DNA of 64,000 nt from Henricia sp. BOLD:AAB3569 (taxonomy: Eukaryota > Echinodermata > Asteroidea > Spinulosida > Echinasteridae), in assembly GCA_037783545.1 (NCBI GenBank), contig JBBELK010000512.1, positions 41,499-105,498 of the forward strand, read 5' to 3'. A program made the translations under genes and the position numbers. Below, one piece after another: positions 1 to 10,737 of the stretch. How positions within the stretch are numbered: position 1 is the stretch's first letter; each line of letters starts with the position of its first letter. A model generated the notes under the pieces. It made no database searches, had not been told where the DNA came from, and saw only the letters and a program-made list of their open reading frames with translations.

Positions 1-304
1 TCCCGTCACAATCTGGGGTGAGTCAACGGCCGTACAAATGTACACCAGCGCGGCGCATGTGCAGGGTGTCCCAACAGCCACGGTTAGAGGAATAACCACG
101 CAGCCGAGCTCCGTTTTTCCTAAACTCTGAAATTTCTCCGTCATTTCCCAGCGAAAATCTGTCAATTTTACATGACAAGTGCGGAATATATACAGTTTGG
201 AGCATGCAAAATTTGAAGTTGGTTGGAAAATTCCTTGATTTCCAAATTTGCCGGCATTTGGGACACACTTTGACCTAATTCCCGTCACAATCTGGGGTAG
301 GTCA

Positions 305-322
305 ACGGCCGTACAAATGTAC
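305..322. repeat. Abutting palindromes ACGGCCGT and GTACAAATGTAC, reference copy
   Basis: ACGGCCGT (305-312) is a perfect 8-base palindrome, and GTACAAATGTAC (311-322) is two 5-base inverted arms around AA. They overlap by two bases and recur once per monomer. The variants ACAGCCGT and GTTCAAATG, each shared by many copies, break one or other palindrome, so neither is strictly maintained. Confidence 0.6.
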
Positions 323-436
323 ACCAGCGCGGCGCAGGGTGTCCCAACAGCCACGGTTAGGGGAATAACCACGCAGCCGAGCTCCGTTTTCCCTAAACTC
401 TAAAATTTCTCAGTCATTTCCCAGCGAAAATCTGTC

Positions 437-486
437 AATTTTGCATGACAAGTGCGGAATATATACAGTTTGGAGCATGCAAAATT
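437..486. repeat. 11-bp inverted repeat (hairpin/cruciform potential), reference copy
   Basis: AATTTTGCATG (437-447) is the exact reverse complement of CATGCAAAATT (476-486), separated by 28 bases that contain GCGGAATATATACAG. The element occurs once per monomer, so more than 200 times in the window. Frequent left-arm variants (TTTTACATG, TTGTGCATG) each break one pair. In the copies checked where the right arm is altered to CATGCACAATT (about 3780 and 38790) the left arm is unchanged, so I see no compensatory pairing. The structural potential is clear from sequence; any function is inference. Confidence 0.75.
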
Positions 487-495
487 TGAAGTTGG

Positions 496-518
496 TTGGA
501 AAATTCCTTGATTTCCAA
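496..518. repeat. 7-bp inverted repeat TTGGAAA/TTTCCAA, reference copy
   Basis: TTGGAAA (496-502) and TTTCCAA (512-518) form a perfect 7-bp dyad around a 9-base spacer. It lies just after the right arm of the 11-bp dyad, so the last third of each monomer is rich in self-complementary sequence. Variants such as GGTTCGAA (monomers at 50130, 50676, 54532, 55078, 58091, 58637) interrupt the left arm. Confidence 0.65.
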
Positions 519-552
519 ATTTGCCGGCATTTGGGACACACTTTGACCTAAT

Positions 553-831
553 TCCCGTCACAATCTGGGGTGAGTCAACGGCCGTACAAATGTACACCAG
601 CGCGGCGCATGCGCAGGGTGTCCCAACAGCCACGGTTAAGGGAATAACCACGCAGCCGAGCTCCGTTTTCCCTAAACTCTGAAATTTCTCCGTCATTTCC
701 TAGCGAAAATCTGTCAATTTCGCATGACAAGTGCGGAATATATACAGTTTGGAGCATGCAAAATTTGAAGTTGGTTGGAAAATTCCTTGATTTCCAAATT
801 TGCCGGCATTTGGGACACACTTTGACCTAAT
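553..831. repeat. Reference long monomer (279 bp)
   Basis: Example of the long class (86 of 232). It equals the short monomer plus six bases (TGCGCA, 610-615), making GCGCATGCGC, a perfect 10-base palindrome at 605-614. Many long monomers carry GCGCATGTGC instead, a CpG to TpG change that breaks the palindrome. Because the insert repeats the preceding GCGCA, it is best explained as a small slippage duplication that was then spread through the array by amplification of monomer groups. Confidence 0.93.
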
Positions 832-2207
832 TCCCGTCACAATCTGGGGTGAGTCAACGGCCGTACAAATGTACACCAGCACGGCGCATGCGCAGGGTGT
901 CCCAACAGCCACGGTTAGGGGAATAACCACGCAGCCGAGCTCCGTTTTCCCTAAACTCTGAAATTTTTCCGTCATTTCCCAGCGAAAATCTGTCAATTTT
1001 GCATGACAAGTGCGGAATATATACAGTTTGGAGCATGCAAAATTTGAAGTTGGTTGGAAAATTCCTTGATTTCCAAATTTGCCGGCATTTGGGACACACT
1101 TTGACCTAATTCCCGTCACAATCTGGGGTAAGTCAACGGCCGTACAAATGTACACCAGCGCGGCGCAGGTGTCCCAACAGCCACGGTTAGGGGAATAACC
1201 ACGCAGCCGAGCTCCGTTTTCCCTAAACTCTGAAATTTCTCCGTCATTTCCCAGCGAAAATCTGTCAATTTTGCATGACAAGTGCGGAATATAAACAGTT
1301 TGAAGCATGCAAAATTTGAAGTTGGTTGGAAAATTCCTTGATTTCCAAATTTGCCGGCATTTGGGACACACTTTTACCTAATTCCCGTCACAATCTGGGG
1401 TGAGTCAACGGCCGTTCAAATGTACACCAGCTCGGCGCAGGGTGTCCCAACAGCCACGGTTAGGGGAATAACCACGCAGCCGAGCTCCGTTTTCCCTAAA
1501 CTCTGAAATTTCTCCGTCATTTCCCAGCGAAAATCTGTCAATTTTGCATGACAAGTGCGGAATATATACAGTTTGGAGCATGCAAAATTTGAAGTTGGTT
1601 GGAAAATTCCTTGATTTCCAAATTTGCCGGCATTTGGGACACACTTTGACCTAATTCCCGTCACAATCTGGGGTGAGTCAACGGCCGTACAAATGTACAC
1701 CAGCGCGGCGCATGTGCAGGGTGTCCCAACAGCCACGGTTAGAGGAATAACCACGCAGCCGAGCTCCGTTTTTCCTAAACTCTGAAATTTCTCCGTCATT
1801 TCCCAGCGAAAATCTGTCAATTTTACATGACAAGTGCGGAATATATACAGTTTGGAGCATGCAAAATTTGAAGTTGGTTGGAAAATTCCTTGATTTCCAA
1901 ATTTGCCGGCATTTGGGACACACTTTGACCTAATTCCCGTCACAATCTGGGGTAGGTCAACGGCCGTACAAATGTACACCAGCGCGGCGCAGGGTGTCCC
2001 AACAGCCACGGTTAGGGGAATAACCACGCAGCCGAGCTCCGTTTTCCCTAAACTCTAAAATTTATCAGTCATTTCCCAGCGAAAATCTGTCAATTTTGCA
2101 TGACAAGTGCGGAATATATACAGTTTGAAGCATGCAAAATTTGAAGTTGGTTGGAAAATTCCTTGATTTCCAAATTTGCCGGCATTTGGGACACACTTTG
2201 ACCTAAT
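553..2207. repeat. HOR pair A, copy 1 (six monomers, offset 4687 bp)
   Basis: Monomers starting at 553, 832, 1111, 1383, 1656 and 1935 correspond in order to those at 5240, 5519, 5798, 6070, 6343 and 6622. Shared rare variants include GTTAAGGG and TCCTAGCG (first unit), GCACGGCG and ATTTTTCCG (second), GGGGTAAG with a missing G (third), and GTTCAAAT with CTCGGCG (fourth). Confidence 0.88.
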
Positions 2208-2479
2208 TCCCGTCACAATCTGGGGTGAGTCAACGGCCGTACAAATGTACACCAGCGCGGCGCATGTGTCCCAACAGCCACGGTTAGGGGAATAACCACG
2301 CAGCCGAGCTCCGTTTTCCCTAAACTCTGAAATTTCTCCGTCATTTCCCAGCGAAAATCTGTCAATTTTGCATGACAAGTGCGGAATATATACAGTTTGA
2401 AGCATGCAAAATTTGAAGTTGGTTGGAAAATTCCTTGATTTCCAAATTTGCCGGCATTTGGGACACACTTTTACCTAAT

Positions 2480-4407
2480 TCCCGTCACAATCTGGGGTGA
2501 GTCAACGGCCGTTCAAATGTACACCAGCTCGGCGCAGGGTGTCCCAACAGCCACGGTTAGGGGAATAACCACGCAGCCGAGCTCCGTTTTCCCTAAACTC
2601 TGAAATTTCTCCGTCATTTCCCAGCGAAAATCTGTCAATTTTGCATGACAAGTGCGGAATATATACAGTTTGGAGCATGCAAAATTTGAAGTTGGTTGGA
2701 AAATTCCTTGATTTCCAAATTTGCCGGCATTTGGGACACACTTTGACCTAATTCCCGTCACAATCTGGGGTGAGTCAACGGCCGTACAAATGTACACCAG
2801 CGCGGCGCATGTGCAGGGTGTCCCAACAGCCACGGTTAGAGGAATAACCACGCATCCGAGCTCCGTTTTCCCTAAACTCTGAAATTTCTCCGTCATTTCC
2901 CAGCGAAAATCTGTCAATTTTACATGACAAGTGCGGAATATATACAGTTTGGAGCATGCAAAATTTGAAGTTGGTTGGAAAATTCCTTGATTTCCAAATT
3001 TGCCGGCATTTGGGACACACTTTGACCTAATTCCCGTCACAATCTGGGGTGAGTCAACGGCCGTACAAATGTACACCAGCGCGGCGCAGGGTGTCCCAAC
3101 AGCCACGGTTAGGGGAATAACCACGCAGCCGAGCTCCGTTTTCCCTAAACTCTGAAATTTCTCCGTCATTTCCCAGAGAAAATCTGTCAATTGTGCATGA
3201 CAAGTGCGGAATATATACAGTTTGGAGCATGCAAAATTTGAAGTTGGTTGGAAAATTCCTTGATTTCCAAATTTGCCGGCATTTGGGACACACCTTGACC
3301 TAATTCCCGTCACAATCTGGGGTGAGTCAACGGCCGTACAAATGTACACCAGCGCGGCGCATGCGCAGGGTGTCACAACAGCCACGGTTAGGGGAATAAC
3401 CACGCAGCCGAGCTCCGTTTTCCCTAAACTCTGAAATTTCTCCGTCATTTCCCAGCGAAAATCTGTCAATTTTGCATGACAAGTGCGGAATATATACAGT
3501 TTGGAGCATGCAAAATTTGAAGTTGGTTGGAAAATTCCATGATTTCCAAATTTGCCGGCATTTGGGACACACTTTGACCTAATTCCCGTCACAATTTTGG
3601 GTGAGTCAACGGCCGTACAAATGTACACCAGCGCGGCGCAGGGTGTCCCAACAGCCACGGTTAGGGGAATAACCACGCAGCCGAGCTCCGTTTTCCCTAA
3701 ACTCTGAAATTTCTCCGTCATTTCCCAGCGAAAATCTGTCAATTTTGCATGACAAGTGCGGAATATATACAGTTTGGAGCATGCACAATTTGAAGTTGGT
3801 TGGAAAATTCCTTGATTTCCAAATTTGCCGGCATTTGGGACACACTTTGACCTAATTCCCGTCACAATCTGGGGTGAGTCAACGGCCGTACAAATGTACA
3901 CCAGCGCGGCGCATGCGCAGGGTGTCCCAACAGCCACGGTTAGAGGAATAACCACGCAGCCGAGCTCCGTTTTCCCTAAACTCTGAAATTTCTCCGTCAT
4001 TTCCCAGCGAAAATCTGTCAATTTTACATGACAAGTGCGGAATATATACAGTTTGGAGCATGCAAAATTTGAAGTTGGTTGGAAAATTCCTTGATTTCCA
4101 AATTTGCCGGCATTTGGGACACACTTTGACCTAATTCCCGTCACAATCTGGGGTAAGTCAACGGCCGTACAAATGTACACCAGCGCGGCGCAGGTGTCCC
4201 AACAGCCACGGTTAGGGGAATAACCACGCAGCCGAGCTCCGTTTTCCCTAAACTCTGAAATTTCTCCGTCATTTCCCAGCGAAAATCTGTCAATTTTGCA
4301 TGACAAGTGCGGAATATATACAGTTTGAAGCATGCAAAATTTGAAGTTGGTTGGAAAATTCCTTGATTTCCAAATTTGCCGGCATTTGGGACACACTTTG
4401 ACCTAAT
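2480..4407. repeat. HOR pair B, copy 1 (seven monomers, offset 5505 bp)
   Basis: Units start at 2480, 2753, 3032, 3305, 3584, 3857 and 4136. Diagnostic features in order are CTCGGCG, AGAGG, CAGAGAAA with TTGTGCATG and CACCTTG, TCACAAC with CATGATTTCC, a unit beginning ACAATTTTGGG, a TTTTACATG unit, and a 272-bp unit with GGGGTAAG. The same order recurs at 7985-9912. Confidence 0.88.
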
Positions 4408-5239
4408 TCCCGTCACAATCTGGGGTGAGTCAACGGCCGTTCAAATGTACACCAGCTCGGCGCAGGGTGTCCCAACAGCCACGGTTAGAGGAATAACCAC
4501 GCAGCCGAGCTCCGTTTTCCCTAAACTCTGAAATTTCTCCGTCATTTCCCAGCGAAAATCTGTCAATTTAACATGACAAGTGCGGAATATATACAGTTTG
4601 GAGCATGCAAAATTTGAAGTTGGTTGGAAAATTCCTTGATTTCCAAATTTGCCGGCATTTGGGACACACTTTGACCTAATTCCCGTCACAATCTGGGGTG
4701 AGTCAACGGCCGTACACATGTACACCAGCGCGGCGCATGTGCAGGGTGTCCCAACAGCCACGGTTAGAGGAATAACCACGCAGCCGAGCTCCGTTTTCCC
4801 TAAACTCTGAAATTTCTCCGTCATTTCCCAGCGAAAATCTGTCAATTTTACATGACAAGTGCGGAATATATACAGTTTGGAGCATGCAAAATGTGAAGTT
4901 GGTTGGAAAATTCCTTGATTCCCAAATTTGCCGGCATTTGGGACACACTTTGACCTAATTCCCGTCACAATCTGGGGTGAGTCAACGGCCGTACAAATGT
5001 ACACCAGCGCGGCGCATGTGCAGGGTGTCCCAACAGCCACGGTTAGGGGAATAACCACGCAGCCGAGCTCCGTTTTCCCTAAACTCTGAAATTTCTCCGT
5101 CATTTCCCAGCGAAAATCTGTCAATTTTGCATGACAAGTGCGGAATATATACAGTTTTTGAGCATGCAAAATTTGAAGTTGGTTGGAAAATTCCTTGATT
5201 TCCAAATTTGCCGGCATTTGGGACACACTTTGACCTAAT
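4408..5239. repeat. Three monomers between B1 and A2
   Basis: Units at 4408 (273), 4681 (279) and 4960 (280). The first combines GTTCAAAT/CTCGGCG with AGAGG and a private TTTAACATG. The second has ACACATG and GATTCCCAAA. The third has ACAGTTTTTGAGC, a net +1 indel that breaks the otherwise long minus-strand open frame. Confidence 0.8.
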
Positions 5240-6894
5240 TCCCGTCACAATCTGGGGTGAGTCAACGGCCGTACAAATGTACACCAGCGCGGCGCATGCG
5301 CAGGGTGTCCCAACAGCCACGGTTAAGGGAATAACCACGCAGCCGAGCTCCGTTTTCCCTAAACTCTGAAATTTCTCCGTCATTTCCTAGCGAAAATCTG
5401 TCAATTTTGCATGACAAGTGCGGAATATATACAGTTTGGAGCATGCAAAATTTGAAGTTGGTTGGAAAATTCCTTGATTTCCAAATTTGCCGGCATTTGG
5501 GACACACTTTGACCTAATTCCCGTCACAATCTGGGGTGAGTCAACGGCCGTACAAATGTACACCAGCACGGCGCATGCGCAGGGTGTCCCAACAGCCACG
5601 GTTAGGGGAATAACCACGCAGCCGAGCTCCGTTTTCCCTAAACTCTGAAATTTTTCCGTCATTTCCCAGCGAAAATCTGTCAATTTTGCATGACAAGTGC
5701 GGAATATATACAGTTTGGAGCATGCAAAATTTGAAGTTGGTTGGAAAATTCCTTGATTTCCAAATTTGCCGGCATTTGGGACACACTTTGACCTAATTCC
5801 CGTCACAATCTGGGGTAAGTCAACGGCCGTACAAATGTACACCAGCGCGGCGCAGGTGTCCCAACAGCCACGGTTAGGGGAATAACCACGCAGCCGAGCT
5901 CCGTTTTCCCTAAACTCTGAAATTTCTCCGTCATTTCCCAGCGAAAATCTGTCAATTTTGCATGACAAGTGCGGAATATATACAGTTTGAAGCATGCAAA
6001 ATTTGAAGTTGGTTGGAAAATTCCTTGATTTCCAAATTTGCCGGCATTTGGGACACACTTTTACCTAATTCCCGTCACAATCTGGGGTGAGTCAACGGCC
6101 GTTCAAATGTACACCAGCTCGGCGCAGGGTGTCCCAACAGCCACGGTTAGGGGAATAACCACGCAGCCGAGCTCCGTTTTCCCTAAACTCTGAAATTTCT
6201 CCGTCATTTCCCAGCGAAAATCTGTCAATTTTGCATGACAAGTGCGGAATATATACAGTTTGGAGCATGCAAAATTTGAAGTTGGTTGGAAAATTCCTTG
6301 ATTTCCAAATTTGCCGGCATTTGGGACACACTTTGACCTAATTCCCGTCACAATCTGGGGTGAGTCAACGGCCGTACAAATGTACACCAGCGCGGCGCAT
6401 GTGCAGGGTGTCCCAACAGCCACGGTTAGAGGAATAACCACGCAGCCGAGCTCCGTTTTTCCTAAACTCTGAAATTTCTCCGTCATTTCCCAGCGAAAAT
6501 CTGTCAATTTTACATGACAAGTGCGGAATATATACAGTTTGGAGCATGCAAAATTTGAAGTTGGTTGGAAAATTCCTTGATTTCCAAATTTGCCGGCATT
6601 TGGGACACACTTTGACCTAATTCCCGTCACAATCTGGGGTAGGTCAACGGCCGTACAAATGTACACCAGCGCGGCGCAGGGTGTCCCAACAGCCACGGTC
6701 AGGGGAATAACCACGCAGCCGAGCTCCGTTTTCCCTAAACTCTAAAATTTCTCAGTCATTTCCCAGCGAAAATCTGTCAATTTTGAATGACAAGTGCGGA
6801 ATATATACAGTTTGAAGCATGCAAAATTTGAAGTTGGTTGGAAAATTCCTTGATTTCCAAATTTGCCGGCATTTGGGACACACTTTTACCTAAT
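5240..6894. repeat. HOR pair A, copy 2
   Basis: Matches 553-2207 at an offset of 4687 bp with only scattered substitutions, for example TATATAC here against TATAAAC in the third unit, and a CAGGGG for TAGGGG change near 6699. Copies 1 and 2 are separated by the B1 block (2480-4407), so the duplication took in about 17 monomers and part of the intervening sequence. Confidence 0.88.
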
Positions 6895-7984
6895 TCCCGT
6901 CACAATCTGGGGTGAGTCAACGGCCGTTCAAATGTACACCAGCGCGGCGCAGGGTGTCCCAACAGCCACGGTTAGGGGAATAACCACCCAGCCGAGCTCC
7001 GTTTTCCCTAAACTCTGAAATTTCTCCGTCATTTCCCAGCGAAAATCTGTCAATTTTGCATGACAAGTGCGGAATATATACAGTTTGGAGCATGCAAAAT
7101 TTGAAGTTGGTTGGAAAATTCCTTGATTTCCAAATTTGCCGGCATTTGGGACACACTTTGACCTAATTCCCGTCACAATCTGGGGTGAGTCAACGGCCGT
7201 ACAAATGTACACCAGCGCGGCGCATGTGTCCCAACAGCCACGGTTAGGGGAATAACCACGCAGCCGAGCTCCGTTTTCCCTAAACTCTGAAATTTCTCCG
7301 TCATTTCCCAGCGAAAATCTGTCAATTTTGAATGACAAGTGCGGAATATATACAGTTTGAAGCATGCAAAATTTGAAGTTGGTTGGAAAATTCCTTGATT
7401 TCCAAATTAGCCGGCATTTGGGACACACTTTTACCTAATTCCCGTCACAATCTGGGGTGAGTCAACGGCCGTTCAAATGTACACCAGCGCGGCGCAGGGT
7501 GTCCCAACAGCCACGGTTAGGGGAATAACCACCCAGCCGAGCTCCGTTTTCCCTAAACTCTGAAATTTCTCCGTCATTTCCCAGCGAAAATCTGTCAATT
7601 TTGCATGACAAGTGCGGAATATATACAGTTTGGAGCATGCAAAATTTGAAGTTGGTTGGAAAATTCCTTGATTTCCAAATTTGCCGGCATTTGGGACACA
7701 CTTTGACCTAATTCCCGTCACAATCTGGGGTGAGTCAACGGCCGTACAAATGTACACCAGCGCGGCGCATGTGTCCCAACAGCCACGGTTAGGGGAATAA
7801 CCACGCAGCCGAGCTCCGTTTTCCCTAAACTCTGAAATTTCTCCGTCATTTCCCAGCGAAAATCTGTCAATTTTGCATGACAAGTGCGGAATATATACAG
7901 TTTGAAGCATGCAAAATTTGAAGTTGGTTGGAAAATTCCTTGATTTCCAAATTTGCCGGCATTTGGGACACACTTTTACCTAAT
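6895..7984. repeat. 545-bp dimer in two adjacent copies
   Basis: Units at 6895 (273) and 7168 (272) are repeated at 7440 and 7713. The first of each pair has GTTCAAAT and ACCACCCAGCC. The second has GCGCATGTGTCCC, a long monomer that has lost seven bases. Small differences between the pairs include TTTTGAATGAC and AAATTAGCC, present only in the first pair. Confidence 0.85.
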
Positions 7985-9912
7985 TCCCGTCACAATCTGG
8001 GGTGAGTCAACGGCCGTTCAAATGTACACCAGCTCGGCGCAGGGTGTCCCAACAGCCACGGTTAGGGGAATAACCACGCAGCCGAGCTCCGTTTTCCCTA
8101 AACTCTGAAATTTCTCCGTCATTTCCCAGCGAAAATCTGTCAATTTTGCATGACAAGTGCGGAATATATACAGTTTGGAGCATGCAAAATTTGAAGTTGG
8201 TTGGAAAATTCCTTGATTTCCAAATTTGCCGGCATTTGGGACACACTTTGACCTAATTCCCGTCACAATCTGGGGTGAGTCAACGGCCGTACAAATGTAC
8301 ACCAGCGCGGCGCATGTGCAGGGTGTCCCAACAGCCACGGTTAGAGGAATAACCACGCAGCCGAGCTCCGTTTTCCCTAAACTCTGAAATTTCTCCGTCA
8401 TTTCCCAGCGAAAATCTGTCAATTTTACATGACAAGTGCGGAATATATACAGTTTGGAGCATGCAAAATTTGAAGTTGGTTGGAAAATTCCTTGATTTCC
8501 AAATTTGCCGGCATTTGGGACACACTTTGACCTAATTCCCGTCACAATCTGGGGTGAGTCAACGGCCGTACAAATGTACACCAGCGCGGCGCAGGGTGTC
8601 CCAACAGCCACGGTTAGGGGAATAACCACGCAGCCGAGCTCCGTTTTCCCTAAACTCTGAAATTTCTCCGTCATTTCCCAGAGAAAATCTGTCAATTGTG
8701 CATGACAAGTGCGGAATATATACAGTTTGGAGCATGCAAAATTTGAAGTTGGTTGGAAAATTCCTTGATTTCCAAATTTGCCGGCATTTGGGACACACCT
8801 TGACCTAATTCCCGTCACAATCTGGGGTGAGTCAACGGCCGTACAAATGTACACCAGCGCGGCGCATGCGCAGGGTGTCACAACAGCCACGGTTAGGGGA
8901 ATAACCACGCAGCCGAGCTCCGTTTTCCCTAAACTCTGAAATTTCTCCGTCATTTCCCAGCGAAAATCTGTCAATTTTGCATGACAAGTGCGGAATATAT
9001 ACAGTTTGGAGCATGCAAAATTTGAAGTTGGTTGGAAAATTCCATGATTTCCAAATTTGCCGGCATTTGGGACACACTTTGACCTAATTCCCGTCACAAT
9101 TTTGGGTGAGTCAACGGCCGTACAAATGTACACCAGCGCGGCGCAGGGTGTCCCAACAGCCACGGTTAGGGGAATAACCACGCAGCCGAGCTCCGTTTTC
9201 CCTAAACTCTGAAATTTCTCCGTCATTTCCCAGCGAAAATCTGTCAATTTTGCATGACAAGTGCGGAATATATACAGTTTGGAGCATGCAAAATTTGAAG
9301 TTGGTTGGAAAATTCCTTGATTTCCAAATTTGCCGGCATTTGGGACACACTTTGACCTAATTCCCGTCACAATCTGGGGTGAGTCAACGGCCGTACAAAT
9401 GTACACCAGCGCGGCGCATGCGCAGGGTGTCCCAACAGCCACGGTTAGAGGAATAACCACGCAGCCGAGCTCCGTTTTCCCTAAACTCTGAAATTTCTCC
9501 GTCATTTCCCAGCGAAAATCTGTCAATTTTACATGACAAGTGCGGAATATATACAGTTTGGAGCATGCAAAATTTGAAGTTGGTTGGAAAATTCCTTGAT
9601 TTCCAAATTTGCCGGCATTTGGGACACACTTTGACCTAATTCCCGTCACAATCTGGGGTAAGTCAACGGCCGTACAAATGTACACCAGCGCGGCGCAGGT
9701 GTCCCAACAGCCACGGTTAGGGGAATAACCACGCAGCCGAGCTCCGTTTTCCCTAAACTCTGAAATTTCTCCGTCATTTCCCAGCGAAAATCTGTCAATT
9801 TTGCATGACAAGTGCGGAATATATACAGTTTGAAGCATGCAAAATTTGAAGTTGGTTGGAAAATTCCTTGATTTCCAAATTTGCCGGCATTTGGGACACA
9901 CTTTGACCTAAT
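7985..9912. repeat. HOR pair B, copy 2
   Basis: Seven monomers matching 2480-4407 in order, at an offset of 5505 bp. Differences seen are single substitutions, such as GCAGCCGAG here for GCATCCGAG and GCAAAATTT for GCACAATTT. The match weakens in the next unit (9913 versus 4408), which differs by AGAGG/GGGG and TTTAACATG/TTTTGCATG, so the duplication end lies there. Confidence 0.88.
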
Positions 9913-10737
9913 TCCCGTCACAATCTGGGGTGAGTCAACGGCCGTTCAAATGTACACCAGCTCGGCGCAGGGTGTCCCAACAGCCACGGTTAGGGGAATA
10001 ACCACGCAGCCGAGCTCCGTTTTCCCTAAACTCTGAATTTTCTCCGTCATTTCCCAGCGAAAATCTGTCAATTTTGCATGACAAGTGCGGAATATATACA
10101 GTTTGGAGCATGCAAAATTTGAAGTTGGTTGGAAAATTCCTTGATTTCCAAATTTGCCGGCATTTGGGACACACTTTGACCTAATTCCCGTCACAATCTG
10201 GGTTGAGTCAACGGCCGTACAAATGTACACCAGCGCAGCGCATGTGCAGGGTGTCCCAACAGCCACGGTTAGAGGAATAACCACGCAGCCGAGCTCCGTT
10301 TTCCCTAAACTCTGAAATTTCTCCGTCATTTCCCAGCAAAAATCTGTCAATTTTACATGACAAGTGCGGAATATATACAGTTTGGAGCATGCAAAATTTG
10401 AAGTTGGTTGGAAAATTCCTTGATTTCCAAATTTGCCGGCATTTGGGACACACTTTGACCTAATTCCCGTCACAATCTGGGGTGAGTCAACGGCCGTACA
10501 AATGTACACCAGCGCGGCGCAGGGTGTCCCAACAGCCACGGTTAGGGGAATAACAACGCAGCCGAGCTCCGTTTTCCCTAAACTCTGAAATTTCTCCGTC
10601 ATTTCCCAGCGAAAATCTGTCAATTGTGCATGACAAGTGCGGAATATATACAGTTTGGAGCATGCAAAATTTGAAGTTGGTTGGAAAATTCCTTGATTTC
10701 CAAATTTGCCGGCATTTGGGACACACCTTGACCTAAT
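9913..10737. repeat. Three monomers bridging B2 and C1
   Basis: Units at 9913 (273), 10186 (279) and 10465 (273). The first carries GAATTTTCTCC. The second has CTGGGTTGAG and GCGCAGCGCATG, the latter a CpG to CpA change. The third belongs to the TTGTGCATG/CACCTTG class, which usually precedes the CATGATTTCC unit. Confidence 0.8.

Larger units (their letters stand above)
280..552. repeat. Reference short monomer (273 bp)
   Basis: Example of the commoner length class (146 of 232). The short-monomer consensus has 67 C and 62 G (about 47% GC) and 14 CpG sites against about 15 expected, so CpG is not depleted. This copy carries two private-class changes: GGGGTAGG instead of GGGGTGAG after the start motif, and CTAAAATTTCTCAG instead of CTGAAATTTCTCCG. 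The same changes recur in the copies at 1935 and 6622, showing that these copies descend from one ancestor. Confidence 0.95.
1..1655. repeat. Six-monomer block; first two monomers recur at 1656-2207
   Basis: Six units of 279, 273, 279, 279, 272 and 273 bp. The unit starting at 1656 repeats the one starting at 1, sharing TTTTTCC, AGAGG and TTTTACATG. The unit at 1935 repeats the one at 280 (GGGGTAGG, AAAATTT). The repeat distance is 1655 bp. After two monomers the second copy departs from the first: the unit at 2208 belongs to a different 272-bp class. Confidence 0.8.

Noticed and set aside
120-145. CENP-B box
   Set aside because: The nearest candidate is TTTTCGCTGGGAAATGA on the minus strand. 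It has the TTCG but lacks the required A and the CGGG of the consensus, and no other segment of the monomer fits better.
23-268. 79-81 codon open frames repeated in almost every monomer (minus strand, starting MCPKCRQ)
   Set aside because: This is a second minus-strand frame closed by a stop in each monomer. The CxxC at its start might suggest a zinc ribbon, but the pattern recurs over 150 times only because the DNA repeats.
355-367. Telomere repeat (TTAGGG)
   Set aside because: GGTTAGGGGAAT contains one TTAGGG per monomer but never in tandem, so it is chance and not telomeric or interstitial telomeric sequence.
454-470. TATA-type promoter at GGAATATATACAG
   Set aside because: It is AT-rich and present in every monomer, with no downstream gene or initiator that could be tied to it. 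It is noted only as part of the conserved dyad spacer.
280-552. Internal three-fold structure of the monomer (273 = 3 x 91)
   Set aside because: Comparing the three thirds by eye shows no shared sequence; the divisibility only matters for the open reading frame.
2513-4396. Long minus-strand open frames (627, 727, 832, 930 and 1236 codons among others) as repeat-protein genes
   Set aside because: They consist solely of satellite monomers read in the one stop-free frame, start and stop wherever a point change or indel happens to fall, and have no unique domains. Copies in HOR pairs simply duplicate the same artefact.
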